Shown: positions 26,388 to 35,697, numbered from the stretch's first letter. The stretch is 64,000 nt of DNA from an uncultured Acetatifactor sp. (GCA_910586215.1 CAJUGH010000009.1:65546-129545), one strand, 5' to 3'. Notes: generated from the letters alone by a model not told the origin. A program made the numbers and translations.

Positions 26388-27847
26388 TGAAGAGTTTTCC
26401 GTTTGATTCGGAAGTTACATATGATGAATACGGCATGCCCGCTTATGACAGGGGAGCCAACAGCCAGGAGCTTAGGGCCTACTACCACCTGTTGTATACG
26501 GATGGTGTATTCCCGAATCCGTCCACAGGACTACAGGTGGCGGAATATGGCCAGGAGATGAGCGTATGCGTGCGTCCGGGGAGCCTGGTCATCCAGGGCG
26601 CCCTGGGGATAGAGGAAAATGAGAGGGTACTCGTTTTTGAGGCATCCGGGAGCACTTACGACAGGATAGATGCGGTGGTTGCAAGGCTTAATACCAACTA
26701 TGAATACCGGAAAATTGATTTCTATGTCGTAAAGGGGATGGAGTCAGACAATCCGGTTGCACCCGGACTGACACGGGAGGGAGGCATATATGAGCTACGC
26801 CTGGCAAATGTGTTCATAGCGAAAAACACAACCATGATATCTGCAGAAAGGATTACGGACACCCGTCTGCATACGGAGGACTGCGGAATTGTGACCTGCA
26901 ATCCGGACAAGGTTGACACCACATCCCTGTTCATCCAGTACCAGGGTGCCTTGGATCAGTTTGTGGAGAAGGCAGACCGGCTCTTCTATGAGTGGTTCGA
27001 TTCCGTGAAGGACCAGCTTGACGAAGATGCCGCCGGGAACCTGCTGGGGATGATTAACCGGCGTCCCACCTCCACAGGGATCCGCGATATCCAGGTGGTG
27101 GATGCCCTGCCGGAGGACGCGGCGGGACACCCGGACACGCTGTATGCGGTGGTGGATGCGGGAACCATCGTGGAGACACAGGATCTGCCGGTACAGAGGA
27201 GGCGTGCCATTTTCCGGGGAAAGAACCTGGGGAGTGCCGTAACGGCAGCGCAGTGGGAAGAGATTGCCGCAGGCACGTTCCATGACGTATTTACCGGGGA
27301 CTACTGGGAGGCAGACGGCATAAGGTGGGTGGTGGCAGACTTCGACTACTTCCTGGGATACGGGAGCGGGGATGGAACCACAAGGCACCATGTTGTCATC
27401 CTGCCAGACAGGATTCTGGGAAGGGGAAAGATGAATGAGATAGAGACAAACGAGACCGGGTACCATGGGTGCGGGATGCGATCATCCGGCCTGGATGCGG
27501 CAAGGGAGCAGATCATAAATATGTTCGGGCAGGAAAGGCTCCTTGTCTACAAAAGCTACATGACCAACAATGCAACCGGCGGGATGTTGTGGGCAGATGC
27601 GGTGGTGGAGATCCCCAGTGCCGGCATGGTGCTGGGAACCGGTACCACAAGGGCCATTGAAAACGGCCAGCTTGCACTCTTCTCCCTGGACAGGCAGTCT
27701 GCCGTAGCGGACAGGAAAGGATACTGGCTCAGCGGAATCCAGGGCAGCACATCCTTTGACCAGATGCGTCCGGAAGGGTATGTGTCCTCGCTGCCTGCGA
27801 ATGTCAGTGCAGGTATCCGCCCTGTGTTTGCCATAGCGGGGGACTGA
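26387..27847 (+). CDS. Baseplate/receptor-binding protein with DUF6273-like C-terminal domain
   Basis: 486 residues, start overlapping the Gp37-like stop by one base. Residues 1-180 resemble baseplate upper proteins: GMPAYDRGANSQELRAYYHL, then SVCVRPGSLVIQGALG and ITDTRLHTEDCGIVTC. Residues ~185-290 form a linker with a coil and RRAIFRGKNLG. From ~295 the sequence is a compact domain ending SAGIRPVFAIAGD, with WVVADFDYFLGYG and GYWLSGIQGSTSF, like DUF6273 / C-type-lectin-like domains of phage adhesins. It probably contacts the target surface. Confidence 0.75.
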   Translation: MKSFPFDSEVTYDEYGMPAYDRGANSQELRAYYHLLYTDGVFPNPSTGLQVAEYGQEMSVCVRPGSLVIQGALGIEENERVLVFEASGSTYDRIDAVVARLNTNYEYRKIDFYVVKGMESDNPVAPGLTREGGIYELRLANVFIAKNTTMISAERITDTRLHTEDCGIVTCNPDKVDTTSLFIQYQGALDQFVEKADRLFYEWFDSVKDQLDEDAAGNLLGMINRRPTSTGIRDIQVVDALPEDAAGHPDTLYAVVDAGTIVETQDLPVQRRRAIFRGKNLGSAVTAAQWEEIAAGTFHDVFTGDYWEADGIRWVVADFDYFLGYGSGDGTTRHHVVILPDRILGRGKMNEIETNETGYHGCGMRSSGLDAAREQIINMFGQERLLVYKSYMTNNATGGMLWADAVVEIPSAGMVLGTGTTRAIENGQLALFSLDRQSAVADRKGYWLSGIQGSTSFDQMRPEGYVSSLPANVSAGIRPVFAIAGD

Positions 27848-27876
27848 GGAAGAAGCCTGGAGGAAAAATCAGAAGG

Positions 27877-28935
27877 ATGACAGATATGCGTGCATTGGGG
27901 GTGCAGACACCCCTTCCTGGCACGCGCGGAGGTATGAACATGGGAATTTACGCGGATGGAACAGCAGCAGGCAGGAAACTGTACTACGGAGGAATCAAAA
28001 TACGGAAGATGGCACTGGGGAACCGGAAAGTGTATTCCTCCGGGAATATCTGCACTTATCATGTGGAGGAAGGTACTACCTACATGGAGGAAGTGGACGA
28101 AGGGGCATCCTGCCTGTCGCCGCAGTCCTTCACCCCGGAAAAGGAGGGGTGGGAGTTCGCCGGGTGGCGGCAGGATGCGGCAGCAGAAGGGGAGGTGCTG
28201 GGGAGCCTGGTGATGGGGGACGACCCGGTGGAACTGTATGCGGTGTTCCGGCAGGAGGTAGTGCTGGAAACCGTGGCAAATGGCACCACGGAGAGGGAGA
28301 TAAAAGCGCGTCTGTATAACAACGGGAATATGGCCAATCCGATGTTTACCGTGGCCAGCCCTTCCAAGGCCGGGGCAACGTTCAAGGGGTGGAGTTCCGG
28401 GGCAGGAAGCATGACCATCATAAATGCGGCCATCATAAACCTGGAATTGAATACATCTACCACCAGGTGGGCGGTGTTCCAGTATGCAGACAAAACAATA
28501 TCTAATGTTGAGGGAAATTACTGGACTATCACTGACAATTGGGGAACGCAATGGTTCCTCAACAAAACCGGCCCCGAAGTCCCGTACCCAGCCACGGTGG
28601 ATCTGTTTATGGGTGCCGGGGTTTCAATTGACTGTTCAAGATATTCAAGGATGACAATTAATAATATATTCGCAGGATTCAAAGCCCACTTCAAGGACGA
28701 TAATGGCGGCATCCGACTGACATGTGGCGGGACGGTTCGGACCCTGGTAACTGGCGACAACTCAGGAGGGTCAAGGACAGGATTGTTTTCCATTGATTTT
28801 GCGCAGACATCCGGAAATACATCATGCCAAATGAGTGCTTATGCATCAAGAGGCACTATGTCCGCGACTGTGCATTCCGGATATCCGCCGTATGTTTACA
28901 CAATCGTATTATCGGGCCGCACAGTTGTAGGATAA
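27877..28935 (+). CDS. Tail fibre-like protein with InlB B-repeat-type domain
   Basis: 352 residues. GIYADGTAAGRKLYYGGIKI is a short N-terminal attachment region. Residues ~65-125 hold a Listeria-Bacteroides (Flg_new/InlB B) repeat: FTPEKEGWEFAGWRQDAA closing with DDPVELYAVF. A related, looser unit follows (ASPSKAGATFKGWSSGAG). The C-terminal ~170 residues are AT-richer and unrecognised, as expected of a variable receptor-binding end. It is the last gene of the cluster; no holin or endolysin follows. After it comes only a 14-codon frame at 28947-28991. Confidence 0.72.
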   Translation: MTDMRALGVQTPLPGTRGGMNMGIYADGTAAGRKLYYGGIKIRKMALGNRKVYSSGNICTYHVEEGTTYMEEVDEGASCLSPQSFTPEKEGWEFAGWRQDAAAEGEVLGSLVMGDDPVELYAVFRQEVVLETVANGTTEREIKARLYNNGNMANPMFTVASPSKAGATFKGWSSGAGSMTIINAAIINLELNTSTTRWAVFQYADKTISNVEGNYWTITDNWGTQWFLNKTGPEVPYPATVDLFMGAGVSIDCSRYSRMTINNIFAGFKAHFKDDNGGIRLTCGGTVRTLVTGDNSGGSRTGLFSIDFAQTSGNTSCQMSAYASRGTMSATVHSGYPPYVYTIVLSGRTVVG

Positions 28936-29140
28936 GGAGGACTCATATGCCAAGGAGCAGGGACAGCCCGGCCAGGATAAATGCGCTTTAGGGCATCCAT
29001 CCGCACGGGTGGAATATTTTTAGGAAAGCAGCCTGGCAACATTGACCTGTAATTCATCAAAGAGGCATGCAGGGATATCATCCTCAAAATGATACTGGGG
29101 CCTCCTTTCTGGACTGCCGGGGGATTCGGGTTCTGGACAA

Positions 29141-30156
29141 TCACCTCTTCTCCACAATGTCTTCAGCCCCATGAAAAGCGGTCAAATCCTGCAAAGCAAG
29201 TCCGATGCCCTTGTGACCGTGAAAAGCGGAATCAAATATATTTTTCTCTTTAATGAGGAATCTCCTGGTCCGCCACTCCATCTTGCAGTCAAAATACCCT
29301 ACAAACCGATTGCCTACAAGAATCGACAGTGGCCATTTCATCCCCTTTTTCTTGAAATACTCAAAGGTATAGGAATACTCGAAAAAAGTTTTCAGCCATG
29401 TCTGGTCCCGCACAAGGATATCCATGGGAGAAATGAGACGGACTTCCTCGCTGTCCGGCCCGGCACCCTGGTCAAGCAGCCTGGCCTTTGACGAATGGAT
29501 GTAGCATGTCTTTTTTCCAACCTTTATGCCTATATTTTCCTTCAGGATATAGAGGGGCTCTTTGAATGTTCCTGGGTTTCTGCCGCAGGTCACCAGGTCA
29601 GTCTTGCGTTTCAGTCTGTAAAATGCACGGAATATGGGCAGATTAAAGCTAAGGTCGCCGGTTCTTCTTCCCTTTACATACGCATCCCATTCCTCCGATA
29701 AATGCAGGTGCTCCCAGATCTGACTGGTGGTCATGCCGGGTTGGTCCTTCAGCCCCTTCTTCAGTTCCTCCTCTGCCGCCAGGTCGTCCGGGCTGCTGGC
29801 GGCCGCCAGGTAGCTTTCATCCGAGGCACCCCATCTTACCACACCCTTCAGTGCAGCGCGGTAAATCGCAAATTCATTGGTTGGAACAAAGAACATGTTG
29901 CGCTTGAAAGCATATGCTTCCGTAATTTTATGCTCCTGATATGCCACGGCATCCAGATCTTCCACGGCAAAACTTTTTTCCTGTTCCAAAGCATCATATA
30001 GTGGTTCAAGTGGATGGTTGGATTCGGATCATACTGCAGACCGCATATATCCGAGACAATATCCTCAATGGGGGCAGAACTTTTTTCATCCAGGTGCTGG
30101 CCGGATAGAATCACGCTGCGGATTGCCGATTTTTCATCACTTGTTCCATTGCCCAT
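29141..30156 (-). pseudogene. YcaQ-like winged-helix protein, frameshifted at a homopolymer
   Basis: Two frames together spell one YcaQ-family (HTH_42) protein. The N-terminal part (30156 to ~29980) has AIRSVILSGQHLDEKSSAPIE and LQYDPNPTIHLNHYMMLWNR. The remainder (29989 to 29141) has the family C-terminus SPMDILVRDQTWLKTFF and FVGYFDCKMEWRTRR. They join at a run of six T (29974-29979; six A in the mRNA); one extra base would restore WNRKKSFAVEDLDAVAYQ. YcaQ/AlkX proteins unhook DNA crosslinks. The break may be a real mutation, a phase-variable tract or a sequencing error. Confidence 0.85.
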
Positions 30157-30306
30157 ACACGCTTATCCCCTCTGAAAATGCCGTATTGAAAAAAGGAACC
30201 CCCCATCCATATGCCAATACAGCCTTATCCGGCTGCTGCCATTTGCCTCAATAATTTATAGAGCGTGTTAGAAAGCAATTTTCAAACACGCTCTAGTAAA
30301 ATAAAA

Positions 30307-30335
30307 CAGCCCGTAATCACAGGCTGCTTCCTCAT
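30307..30335 (-). terminator. Intrinsic terminator after tRNA-Pro
   Basis: On the minus strand CAGCCTGTGATTACGGGCTG is followed by TTTTATTTT (at about 30298-30306), just past the tRNA 3' end. A second inverted pair AGAGCGTGTT..AACACGCTCT lies further on at 30260-30294. Confidence 0.8.
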
Positions 30336-30408
30336 CGATGCGACAGGATTTGAACCTGCGACCTCTGCGTCCCGAACGCAGCGCTCTACCAAGCTGAGCC
30401 ACGCATCG
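30335..30408 (-). tRNA. tRNA-Pro (CGG)
   Basis: 74 bases. Acceptor arms CGATGCG and CGCATCG pair fully. The D-arm is GGCTCAGCTTGGTAGAGC, the anticodon stem CTGCG/CGCAG encloses loop TTCGGGA (anticodon CGG, proline), and the T-arm is GCAGGTTCGAATCCTGT. CCA is not encoded. A consensus promoter and a terminator flank it. Confidence 0.93.
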
Positions 30409-30421
30409 CTTCAACATACCA

Positions 30422-30450
30422 ATCATAAATAAAAAACGATTGCTTGTCAA
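30422..30450 (-). promoter_or_regulatory. tRNA-Pro promoter
   Basis: Minus strand: TTGACA (30445-30450), 17-base AT-rich spacer, TATGAT (30422-30427), about 14 bases before the tRNA 5' end. Confidence 0.85.
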
Positions 30451-30522
30451 GTGAAAAAATTATAAGATAAAGGAAAGGCTGAGGAAAAAGCAAAATAGGC
30501 GACAAGTTAGGGAGGAAACAGA

Positions 30523-31725
30523 ATGTACCAGACCATCGTGACGTTAAAAAAGGGAGAAGGCCGTACCTTGAAGGCCGGGGGTATGTGGGTGTATGACAAC
30601 GAGATCGCTTCCATTACAGGCCATTTTGAGCAGGGGGATGTGGTGGCAGTTCATGACTTTGACGGCTATCCCATGGGATGCGGCTATATCAACACCAGAT
30701 CCAGGATCACGGTACGGCTGCTGTCCCGGAGAAAAGATGCTGTGATAGATGAATGCTTCATGGAACAGCGGGTGCGGGATGCCTGGGCCTACAGAAAACA
30801 GACGATAGATACCGCAAGCTGTAGGCTGATATTCGGGGAGGCAGATTTTTTGCCGGGGCTGGTGGTGGACAAATTTGCCGATGTGCTGGTAGTGGAATCC
30901 CTGGCACTGGGCATAGACAGGTGGAAGGGAACCATTGTGGATGCTGTGAAAAGGGTGCTGGCAGAGGACGGCATCCGGATCCGTGGCGTCTATGAGCGGA
31001 GTGATGCCAAGGTGCGTCTCCAGGAAGGCATGGAGCGTGTAAAAGGCTTTATGGGGGAGTCTTTCGACACCAAGGTGGAGATCGTGGAAAACGGTGTGCG
31101 GTATCTGGTGGATGTGGAGGATGGCCAGAAGACAGGCTTTTTCCTGGACCAGAAGAACAACCGGGCAGTCATACAGCGGCTCTGCAAGGGAAAGAAGGTA
31201 CTGGACTGTTTCACCCATACGGGATCTTTTGCCTTGAATGCCGGGATGGCGGGGGCAGTGGATGTGCTGGGGGTGGATGCCTCGGAACTGGCTGTGGCCC
31301 AGGCTATGGAAAATGCACGCCTAAACGGTCTGGAGGAAAGGGTGCGGTTCCAGTGCGCCGATGTATTTGAATTGTTACCAAAACTGGAGGCACAGGGGGA
31401 AACTTACGATGTGGTGATCCTGGATCCTCCCGCATTTACAAAATCTCGCAATTCCGTAAAAAATGCCGTGAAAGGATATCGGGAGATCAACCTGCGGGGA
31501 ATGAAGCTGGTGCGGGACGGCGGATTCCTGGCCACCTGTTCCTGCTCCCATTTTATGGAGCCGGAACTGTTCGCCAGGACCATCCGGGAGGCGGGGACAG
31601 GTGCCCGCAGGAGACTCCGCCAGGTGGAATTTGGCACCCAGGCACCGGATCATCCCATCCTCTGGGCAGCAGACCACAGTTATTATTTGAAATTCTACAT
31701 CTTTCAAGTGGTGGAGGAGCGGTAG
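30523..31725 (+). CDS. Class I SAM-dependent rRNA cytosine methyltransferase, RlmI-like
   Basis: 400 residues, ATG after AGGGAGGAAACAG. An N-terminal PUA domain (residues ~5-75, GGMWVYDNEIAS, then PMGCGYINTRSRITVRLLSR) precedes the RlmI EEHEE-like linker and a Rossmann methyltransferase core. The core has KTGFFLDQKNNR, VLDCFTHTGSFALNAGM (motif I), VDASELAVAQAMENA, the catalytic VVILDPPAFTKSR and FLATCSCSHFM with the active cysteine. RlmI-type enzymes make m5C in 23S rRNA; the exact target here is inferred. A single-gene unit. Confidence 0.93.
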   Translation: MYQTIVTLKKGEGRTLKAGGMWVYDNEIASITGHFEQGDVVAVHDFDGYPMGCGYINTRSRITVRLLSRRKDAVIDECFMEQRVRDAWAYRKQTIDTASCRLIFGEADFLPGLVVDKFADVLVVESLALGIDRWKGTIVDAVKRVLAEDGIRIRGVYERSDAKVRLQEGMERVKGFMGESFDTKVEIVENGVRYLVDVEDGQKTGFFLDQKNNRAVIQRLCKGKKVLDCFTHTGSFALNAGMAGAVDVLGVDASELAVAQAMENARLNGLEERVRFQCADVFELLPKLEAQGETYDVVILDPPAFTKSRNSVKNAVKGYREINLRGMKLVRDGGFLATCSCSHFMEPELFARTIREAGTGARRRLRQVEFGTQAPDHPILWAADHSYYLKFYIFQVVEER

Positions 31726-31924
31726 GGCTATCACATTTCCTAACACAAACAATCCGGGAAACCAAAATTGTGCCTGGCATATAACCAGCAGTTAAAAAAA
31801 CCTTCCTCCAGGTTTACATACTCTCCATTGTGCATTACCTGGATCCTGTCTATAATGGATTTACCGGCCGGAAGAATACCTAAATAGTTCATGATTAGAG
31901 GAAGAAAGGAACAGGTAAGACAGG

Positions 31925-33016
31925 ATGGATCTGAGAATAGGTTCCAGGATTATAGAACTGCGGAAGAAGAAAGGAATGACCCAGGAGCAGCTTGCAGTTG
32001 CCCTGGGGGTATCGGCCCCGGCGGTGAGTAAATGGGAGACAGACAGTTCCTATCCGGACATCACATTGCTATGTCCCTTGGCCAGGGCCCTGGGGACGGA
32101 TGTGGATGCCCTGCTGGATTTTGAGGAAGACCTGCCAGGGGAAGACCTGGGCCGGTACATGGCAGAGGTCATGGGACTGGTCCGGGCCGGGCAGCCACAG
32201 GAGGCAGAGAGACAACTGAACCGGCTGCTTCATGCCTATCCCTCCAGCATTCCACTGAAATTCAGTGCCACGGCGGTGCTGGCCATGTTCGAACAGAATG
32301 TACCGGATCACACGCAGGAGGACACCGACCGCTGGGGACATCTGAAAAAGGAACTGGTACAGGCCATATATGATGACGGGAACCCGGACTATCACATGGC
32401 TGCCATGTCCATGCTGGTATCCCTGGCCCTGGCAGAGAATGACCTGGAGAAAGCGGAAGAACTGCTGAAGAAGACGTTGACCCGGACAGCAGACTTTACC
32501 ATGCACTGGATGCAGTTCTATGTGAAAAAGGGAGAGCAGGATAAGGCACTGGAGACCGTACAGAAGAAGCTTTATGCGTTGATAGGGGAGGTACGGACCT
32601 GCCTGTTGTGCATGATGGGGGAGAGCCTTCCCCTGGACATGGACAGGAAGCTGGAGATCTGTGGCGTGTTCCAGAAGGTAGAGGAACTGTTCGGCGTGGG
32701 AGGGGGCATGGGCGCAGGTGCCCTGGCAGAGGTATACTTGAAGGCCGGACGAAAGGAGATTTGCCTGGAATATCTGGAACAACTTGTGGACAGGCTTGTG
32801 GAGGGCCTGGCAATGCCGAACCCCTTGTTGTTTGCACCGGTCTTCGGGCCGGATAACTTGAGACAGAACCCTACGGTGAGCAGGGAAATGCTGCTTGCCA
32901 TTCTCCAGGGACTGGAGGAGGATGCCTGCTTTGCCAAGATGCGGGGGGAGGAACGGTTCCAGGGGCTGGTGAGGCGGCTGAAGGATTACCAGGAGAGTGA
33001 CTTTGACAGAACATAA
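31925..33016 (+). CDS. XRE-family regulator with TPR-like C-terminal domain
   Basis: 363 residues. Residues ~5-60 are an HTH_3 domain (RIIELRKKKGMTQEQLAVALGVSAPAVSKWETD). The C-terminal ~290 residues are helical, with tetratricopeptide-like pairs such as LALAENDLEKAEELLKKTLTRTADF and QFYVKKGEQDKALETVQKKLYAL. Proteins with this layout are frequent single regulators in Clostridia; peptide sensing is possible but unproven. A terminator follows at 33043. About 200 bases upstream (31726-31924) show no gene. Confidence 0.88.
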   Translation: MDLRIGSRIIELRKKKGMTQEQLAVALGVSAPAVSKWETDSSYPDITLLCPLARALGTDVDALLDFEEDLPGEDLGRYMAEVMGLVRAGQPQEAERQLNRLLHAYPSSIPLKFSATAVLAMFEQNVPDHTQEDTDRWGHLKKELVQAIYDDGNPDYHMAAMSMLVSLALAENDLEKAEELLKKTLTRTADFTMHWMQFYVKKGEQDKALETVQKKLYALIGEVRTCLLCMMGESLPLDMDRKLEICGVFQKVEELFGVGGGMGAGALAEVYLKAGRKEICLEYLEQLVDRLVEGLAMPNPLLFAPVFGPDNLRQNPTVSREMLLAILQGLEEDACFAKMRGEERFQGLVRRLKDYQESDFDRT

Positions 33017-33042
33017 CTTTTGAAGTATACACATAAGACAAA

Positions 33043-33079
33043 AGGATCCAGGCCTTTTGATATGGCTGGATCTTTTTTT
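33043..33079 (+). terminator. Intrinsic terminator
   Basis: GGATCCAG pairs with CTGGATC around CCTTTTGATATGG, followed by TTTTTTTG. It ends the XRE-TPR transcript and insulates the BlaI operon. Confidence 0.85.
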
Positions 33080-33093
33080 GTGTGGAAAATGGG

Positions 33094-33136
33094 TTGACAT
33101 AGGTATAAGACAGTGGTAGTATAAGCATATACTACA
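33094..33136 (+). promoter_or_regulatory. Promoter with overlapping BlaI-type operator
   Basis: TTGACA (33094-33099), 17-base spacer, TAGTAT (33117-33122). The palindrome GTAGTAT..ATACTAC begins at the -10 box, and a further GTAGTAC half-site follows about 10 bases later. BlaI/MecI repressors bind TACAnnTGTA-like dyads, and this dyad would cover the -10 region, so autoregulation is expected. Confidence 0.72.
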
Positions 33137-33274
33137 GGAGTAGTACAAAACGGCAGACATATTTTGAATTATGGGATGAAGGATGGCAAAGGCAGTATGC
33201 CTGGAAGCGTGGAAATGCCGGAAATGCTTATGCCCCGGACTGTATGGGCCAGGATAGCAGGAAGGAGGAGGCAG

Positions 33275-33673
33275 ATGTATGTAAAACTTTTCGACTCAGA
33301 ACTAAAGGTGATGGATGTGCTGTGGAAGGACGGGGATTCCACGGCTAAGCACATTGCCCAGGTGCTCACGGAGTCTGTGGGGTGGAATGTGAACACTACA
33401 TATACCTTGATCAAACGGTGCATGAAGAAGGGGGCCATTGAAAGAAGGGAGCCACATTTTATGTGCCATGCACTGGTGGAAAAGGAAACGGTGCAGGCAG
33501 CGGAGACAGACGAACTGATCGACAGGGTATATGACGGTTTTGCAGACAAGCTGTTTGCCGCGCTGCTCCAGCGCAGGAAGCTGTCCCCGGAACAGATCCG
33601 GCAGTTGAAGCAGGTGGTGGCTGAGGCAGAGAAGGAGATGCAGGCAGGCGGCAGGGAGGATATGGGGGATTAG
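33275..33673 (+). CDS. BlaI/MecI/CopY-family repressor
   Basis: 132 residues from ATG after GAAGGAGGAGGC; an upstream in-frame extension lacks homology. LFDSELKVMDVLWKDGDSTAKHIAQVL is the classic winged-helix start, VNTTYTLIKRCMKKGAIERRE carries the recognition helix, and a C-terminal dimer helix follows (LSPEQIRQLKQVVAEAE). It is paired with a BlaR1-like sensor protease 40 bases downstream. The signal is probably cell-wall stress; no beta-lactamase is present in the window. Confidence 0.92.
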   Translation: MYVKLFDSELKVMDVLWKDGDSTAKHIAQVLTESVGWNVNTTYTLIKRCMKKGAIERREPHFMCHALVEKETVQAAETDELIDRVYDGFADKLFAALLQRRKLSPEQIRQLKQVVAEAEKEMQAGGREDMGD

Positions 33674-33713
33674 GCCGGGGCATTTCTACGTAAAACAGAT
33701 GGGAGGTAAGGGG

Positions 33714-35684
33714 ATGCATATTTTGCAGATGAGTGTTGCCGGAGGGGTCATGATAGTTGCCATCATCATAGCCAGGGCATTGCTGTTGGATAAGCTGCCG
33801 AAAAAGACCTTTCTGCTGCTGTGGGGGCTGGTGCTTTTCCGGCTGCTAATCCCAGTACGGATTCCTTCCAGTTACAGTATATATTCCTGGATACAAGGAA
33901 TGACAGGTGCCACAGGTACCAGCCAGGAGGGCAGCCCCTGGGCGCTGCCTGTCTGGGGCATGGGAGGTGCCGGAGCCGGACCGGAGGTCCTGGCCGGGCC
34001 AGGAACCGGACCGTGGACTGGCATGGAGAGGGATTTGGTGGCATTAGGGCAGGCATCTTCCGGGTGGCAGATATGGCCGCTGCCATGGCTGCTATGGGTT
34101 GTGGGACTGGCGGTATGTGTGGCGGTATTTTCCGGCATATATATCCGCTGCCTAAGGGAATTCAAGATGTCCCTGCCACTGCAGAATGCCTGCACAGAGA
34201 ACTGGCTTGAAAGTCACAGGCTTAGGAGAAAGCTACAGATCCGGCAGTCAGACAGGGTGGGGACACCTATTTCCTATGGGATCCTGCGGCCTGTGATTCT
34301 CCTGCCGAAGTCCATGGACTGGGGGAACAGCAGGAGCATGGAACATATCCTGGAACATGAACTGGTACACATCCAGCGGTTTGACCTGGTAGGGAAGCTG
34401 CTGGTGCTGGCTGGGGTCTGTGTGCATTGGTTCAATCCCCTGGCGTGGGTCATGTGGGTCCTCTTTAACAGGGATGTGGAACTAACCTGTGATGAAGAGG
34501 TGGTTAGGAACCTGGGGGAGGATGCCAGGTCTGCCTATGCCATGACCTTGATTGGCATGGAGGAGGGGAAACTGGGTGTCACACCCTTTTACAATGGATT
34601 TGGCAGGAATGCCATCCAGGAAAGGATAAAGTCGCTTATGAAGAGAAGGAAAATGACAGTGGCGGCCATCATCGGGGCCGTGGTACTGGTAGCGGTTGTG
34701 GGGATGGGGTTCATGACTTCTGCAGACGGACAGGATGGGGAAGCCGGAAGGCCGTCCCGGCAGGAAAAAGGGAAAGACGGGAAGACCTGGGAAGGCGGGG
34801 GAACTGGGGAAAATAGAGAAGACGGATCCGGTCCCACAGGAACCGGTCAAGGTACTGGAGTTACAGGAGGACATGTGGCTTCTACAAAGGCACCAGAAGT
34901 GGTACAGGAGACAGCGGGGAACCTGGTGAGCCAGATGTTTGCCAGCCAGAGGGATGACAAATATGTGGACTGGAGGGTCACATCCCTGGAAATTGTTTTC
35001 ACCTATCTGAACCTGGATGGCATGAAACTGGAAATATACAGGATGAACTACCAATATCTTGCAGAGAAACCGGAAGATGTTGTACTGGCAGGTGGAATGG
35101 AGATGGATGAGGAGGGCTGGGTGACTCTGCAATATCCCGGCAGCACATATCTGGTATTCCAGGATGCCGGAAGGGAACTGAGATATGTGACCTGGATGAT
35201 GGTGAATGACTGTTTCCCTGGGGATGATCTCTTCACGGAGGAACTGCAGGCACGGATACAAGAGGAGAAGCTGAAGGGGTATCTGCTGGATGAGCTGAAG
35301 GCCTATCAGAAGGAGGAGGGTTCCGGGCTGGAGGACGTGGAGACACTTATGACAGTGTGGTTAGAGGATGGTACATATGAGATAGTGCAGGTGGCGCTGA
35401 CTTTTGCTACGGCATATCTGGATGGGGACAGGAGAAGTATGAGGCCATACCTGACAGAGGATTACGGGGATAATCTTGAGGTCTATGAGCAGGAGGGAGA
35501 CGGGAACTGCTCGGTGCAGAGGATCAGCGGCACTGGGCAGGCCCGGGACGCACAGGAAGGAGACGAGATCTGGATCTCTGTGGAGATTGCGGAGGAAGGT
35601 CTGGATGCCTTGCGGTACCTGTCCCTGGAGTGCGTGAAGCAGGAAGAAGGATGGAAGATCCAGTTTTACGGGCTGGAAGGATAG
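33714..35684 (+). CDS. M56-family membrane metallopeptidase (BlaR1/MecR1-like)
   Basis: 656 residues from the ATG after GGGAGGTAAGG. The N-terminal ~300 residues have four membrane segments and the zinc motif HELVH in MEHILEHELVHIQRFD, then WFNPLAWVMWVLFNRDVELTCDEEV, all typical of peptidase M56. A membrane helix near 325 is followed by a low-complexity linker (G, E, K, T). The C-terminal ~270 residues are extracellular and do not resemble a penicillin-binding domain; they hold an ETGNLVSQMFASQRDD-like region and an NTF2-like end. It probably senses an unknown envelope signal and cleaves the BlaI partner. Confidence 0.88.
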   Translation: MHILQMSVAGGVMIVAIIIARALLLDKLPKKTFLLLWGLVLFRLLIPVRIPSSYSIYSWIQGMTGATGTSQEGSPWALPVWGMGGAGAGPEVLAGPGTGPWTGMERDLVALGQASSGWQIWPLPWLLWVVGLAVCVAVFSGIYIRCLREFKMSLPLQNACTENWLESHRLRRKLQIRQSDRVGTPISYGILRPVILLPKSMDWGNSRSMEHILEHELVHIQRFDLVGKLLVLAGVCVHWFNPLAWVMWVLFNRDVELTCDEEVVRNLGEDARSAYAMTLIGMEEGKLGVTPFYNGFGRNAIQERIKSLMKRRKMTVAAIIGAVVLVAVVGMGFMTSADGQDGEAGRPSRQEKGKDGKTWEGGGTGENREDGSGPTGTGQGTGVTGGHVASTKAPEVVQETAGNLVSQMFASQRDDKYVDWRVTSLEIVFTYLNLDGMKLEIYRMNYQYLAEKPEDVVLAGGMEMDEEGWVTLQYPGSTYLVFQDAGRELRYVTWMMVNDCFPGDDLFTEELQARIQEEKLKGYLLDELKAYQKEEGSGLEDVETLMTVWLEDGTYEIVQVALTFATAYLDGDRRSMRPYLTEDYGDNLEVYEQEGDGNCSVQRISGTGQARDAQEGDEIWISVEIAEEGLDALRYLSLECVKQEEGWKIQFYGLEG

Positions 35685-35697
35685 GGAATGGTTTCAG

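Noticed and set aside
26387..27847. Diversity-generating retroelement target
   Set aside because: The lectin-like C-terminal domain is suggestive, but no reverse transcriptase or template repeat is visible in the window.
16089..28935. An ordinary integrated prophage
   Set aside because: No integrase, att duplication, replication, packaging or head genes; all tail genes are open and both chaperone frames are kept, which fits a domesticated tail locus better.
28947..28991. 14-codon frame after the last siphovirus-type fibre gene
   Set aside because: It follows a GGAGGACTC site but is too short and matches nothing; it may be a relic.
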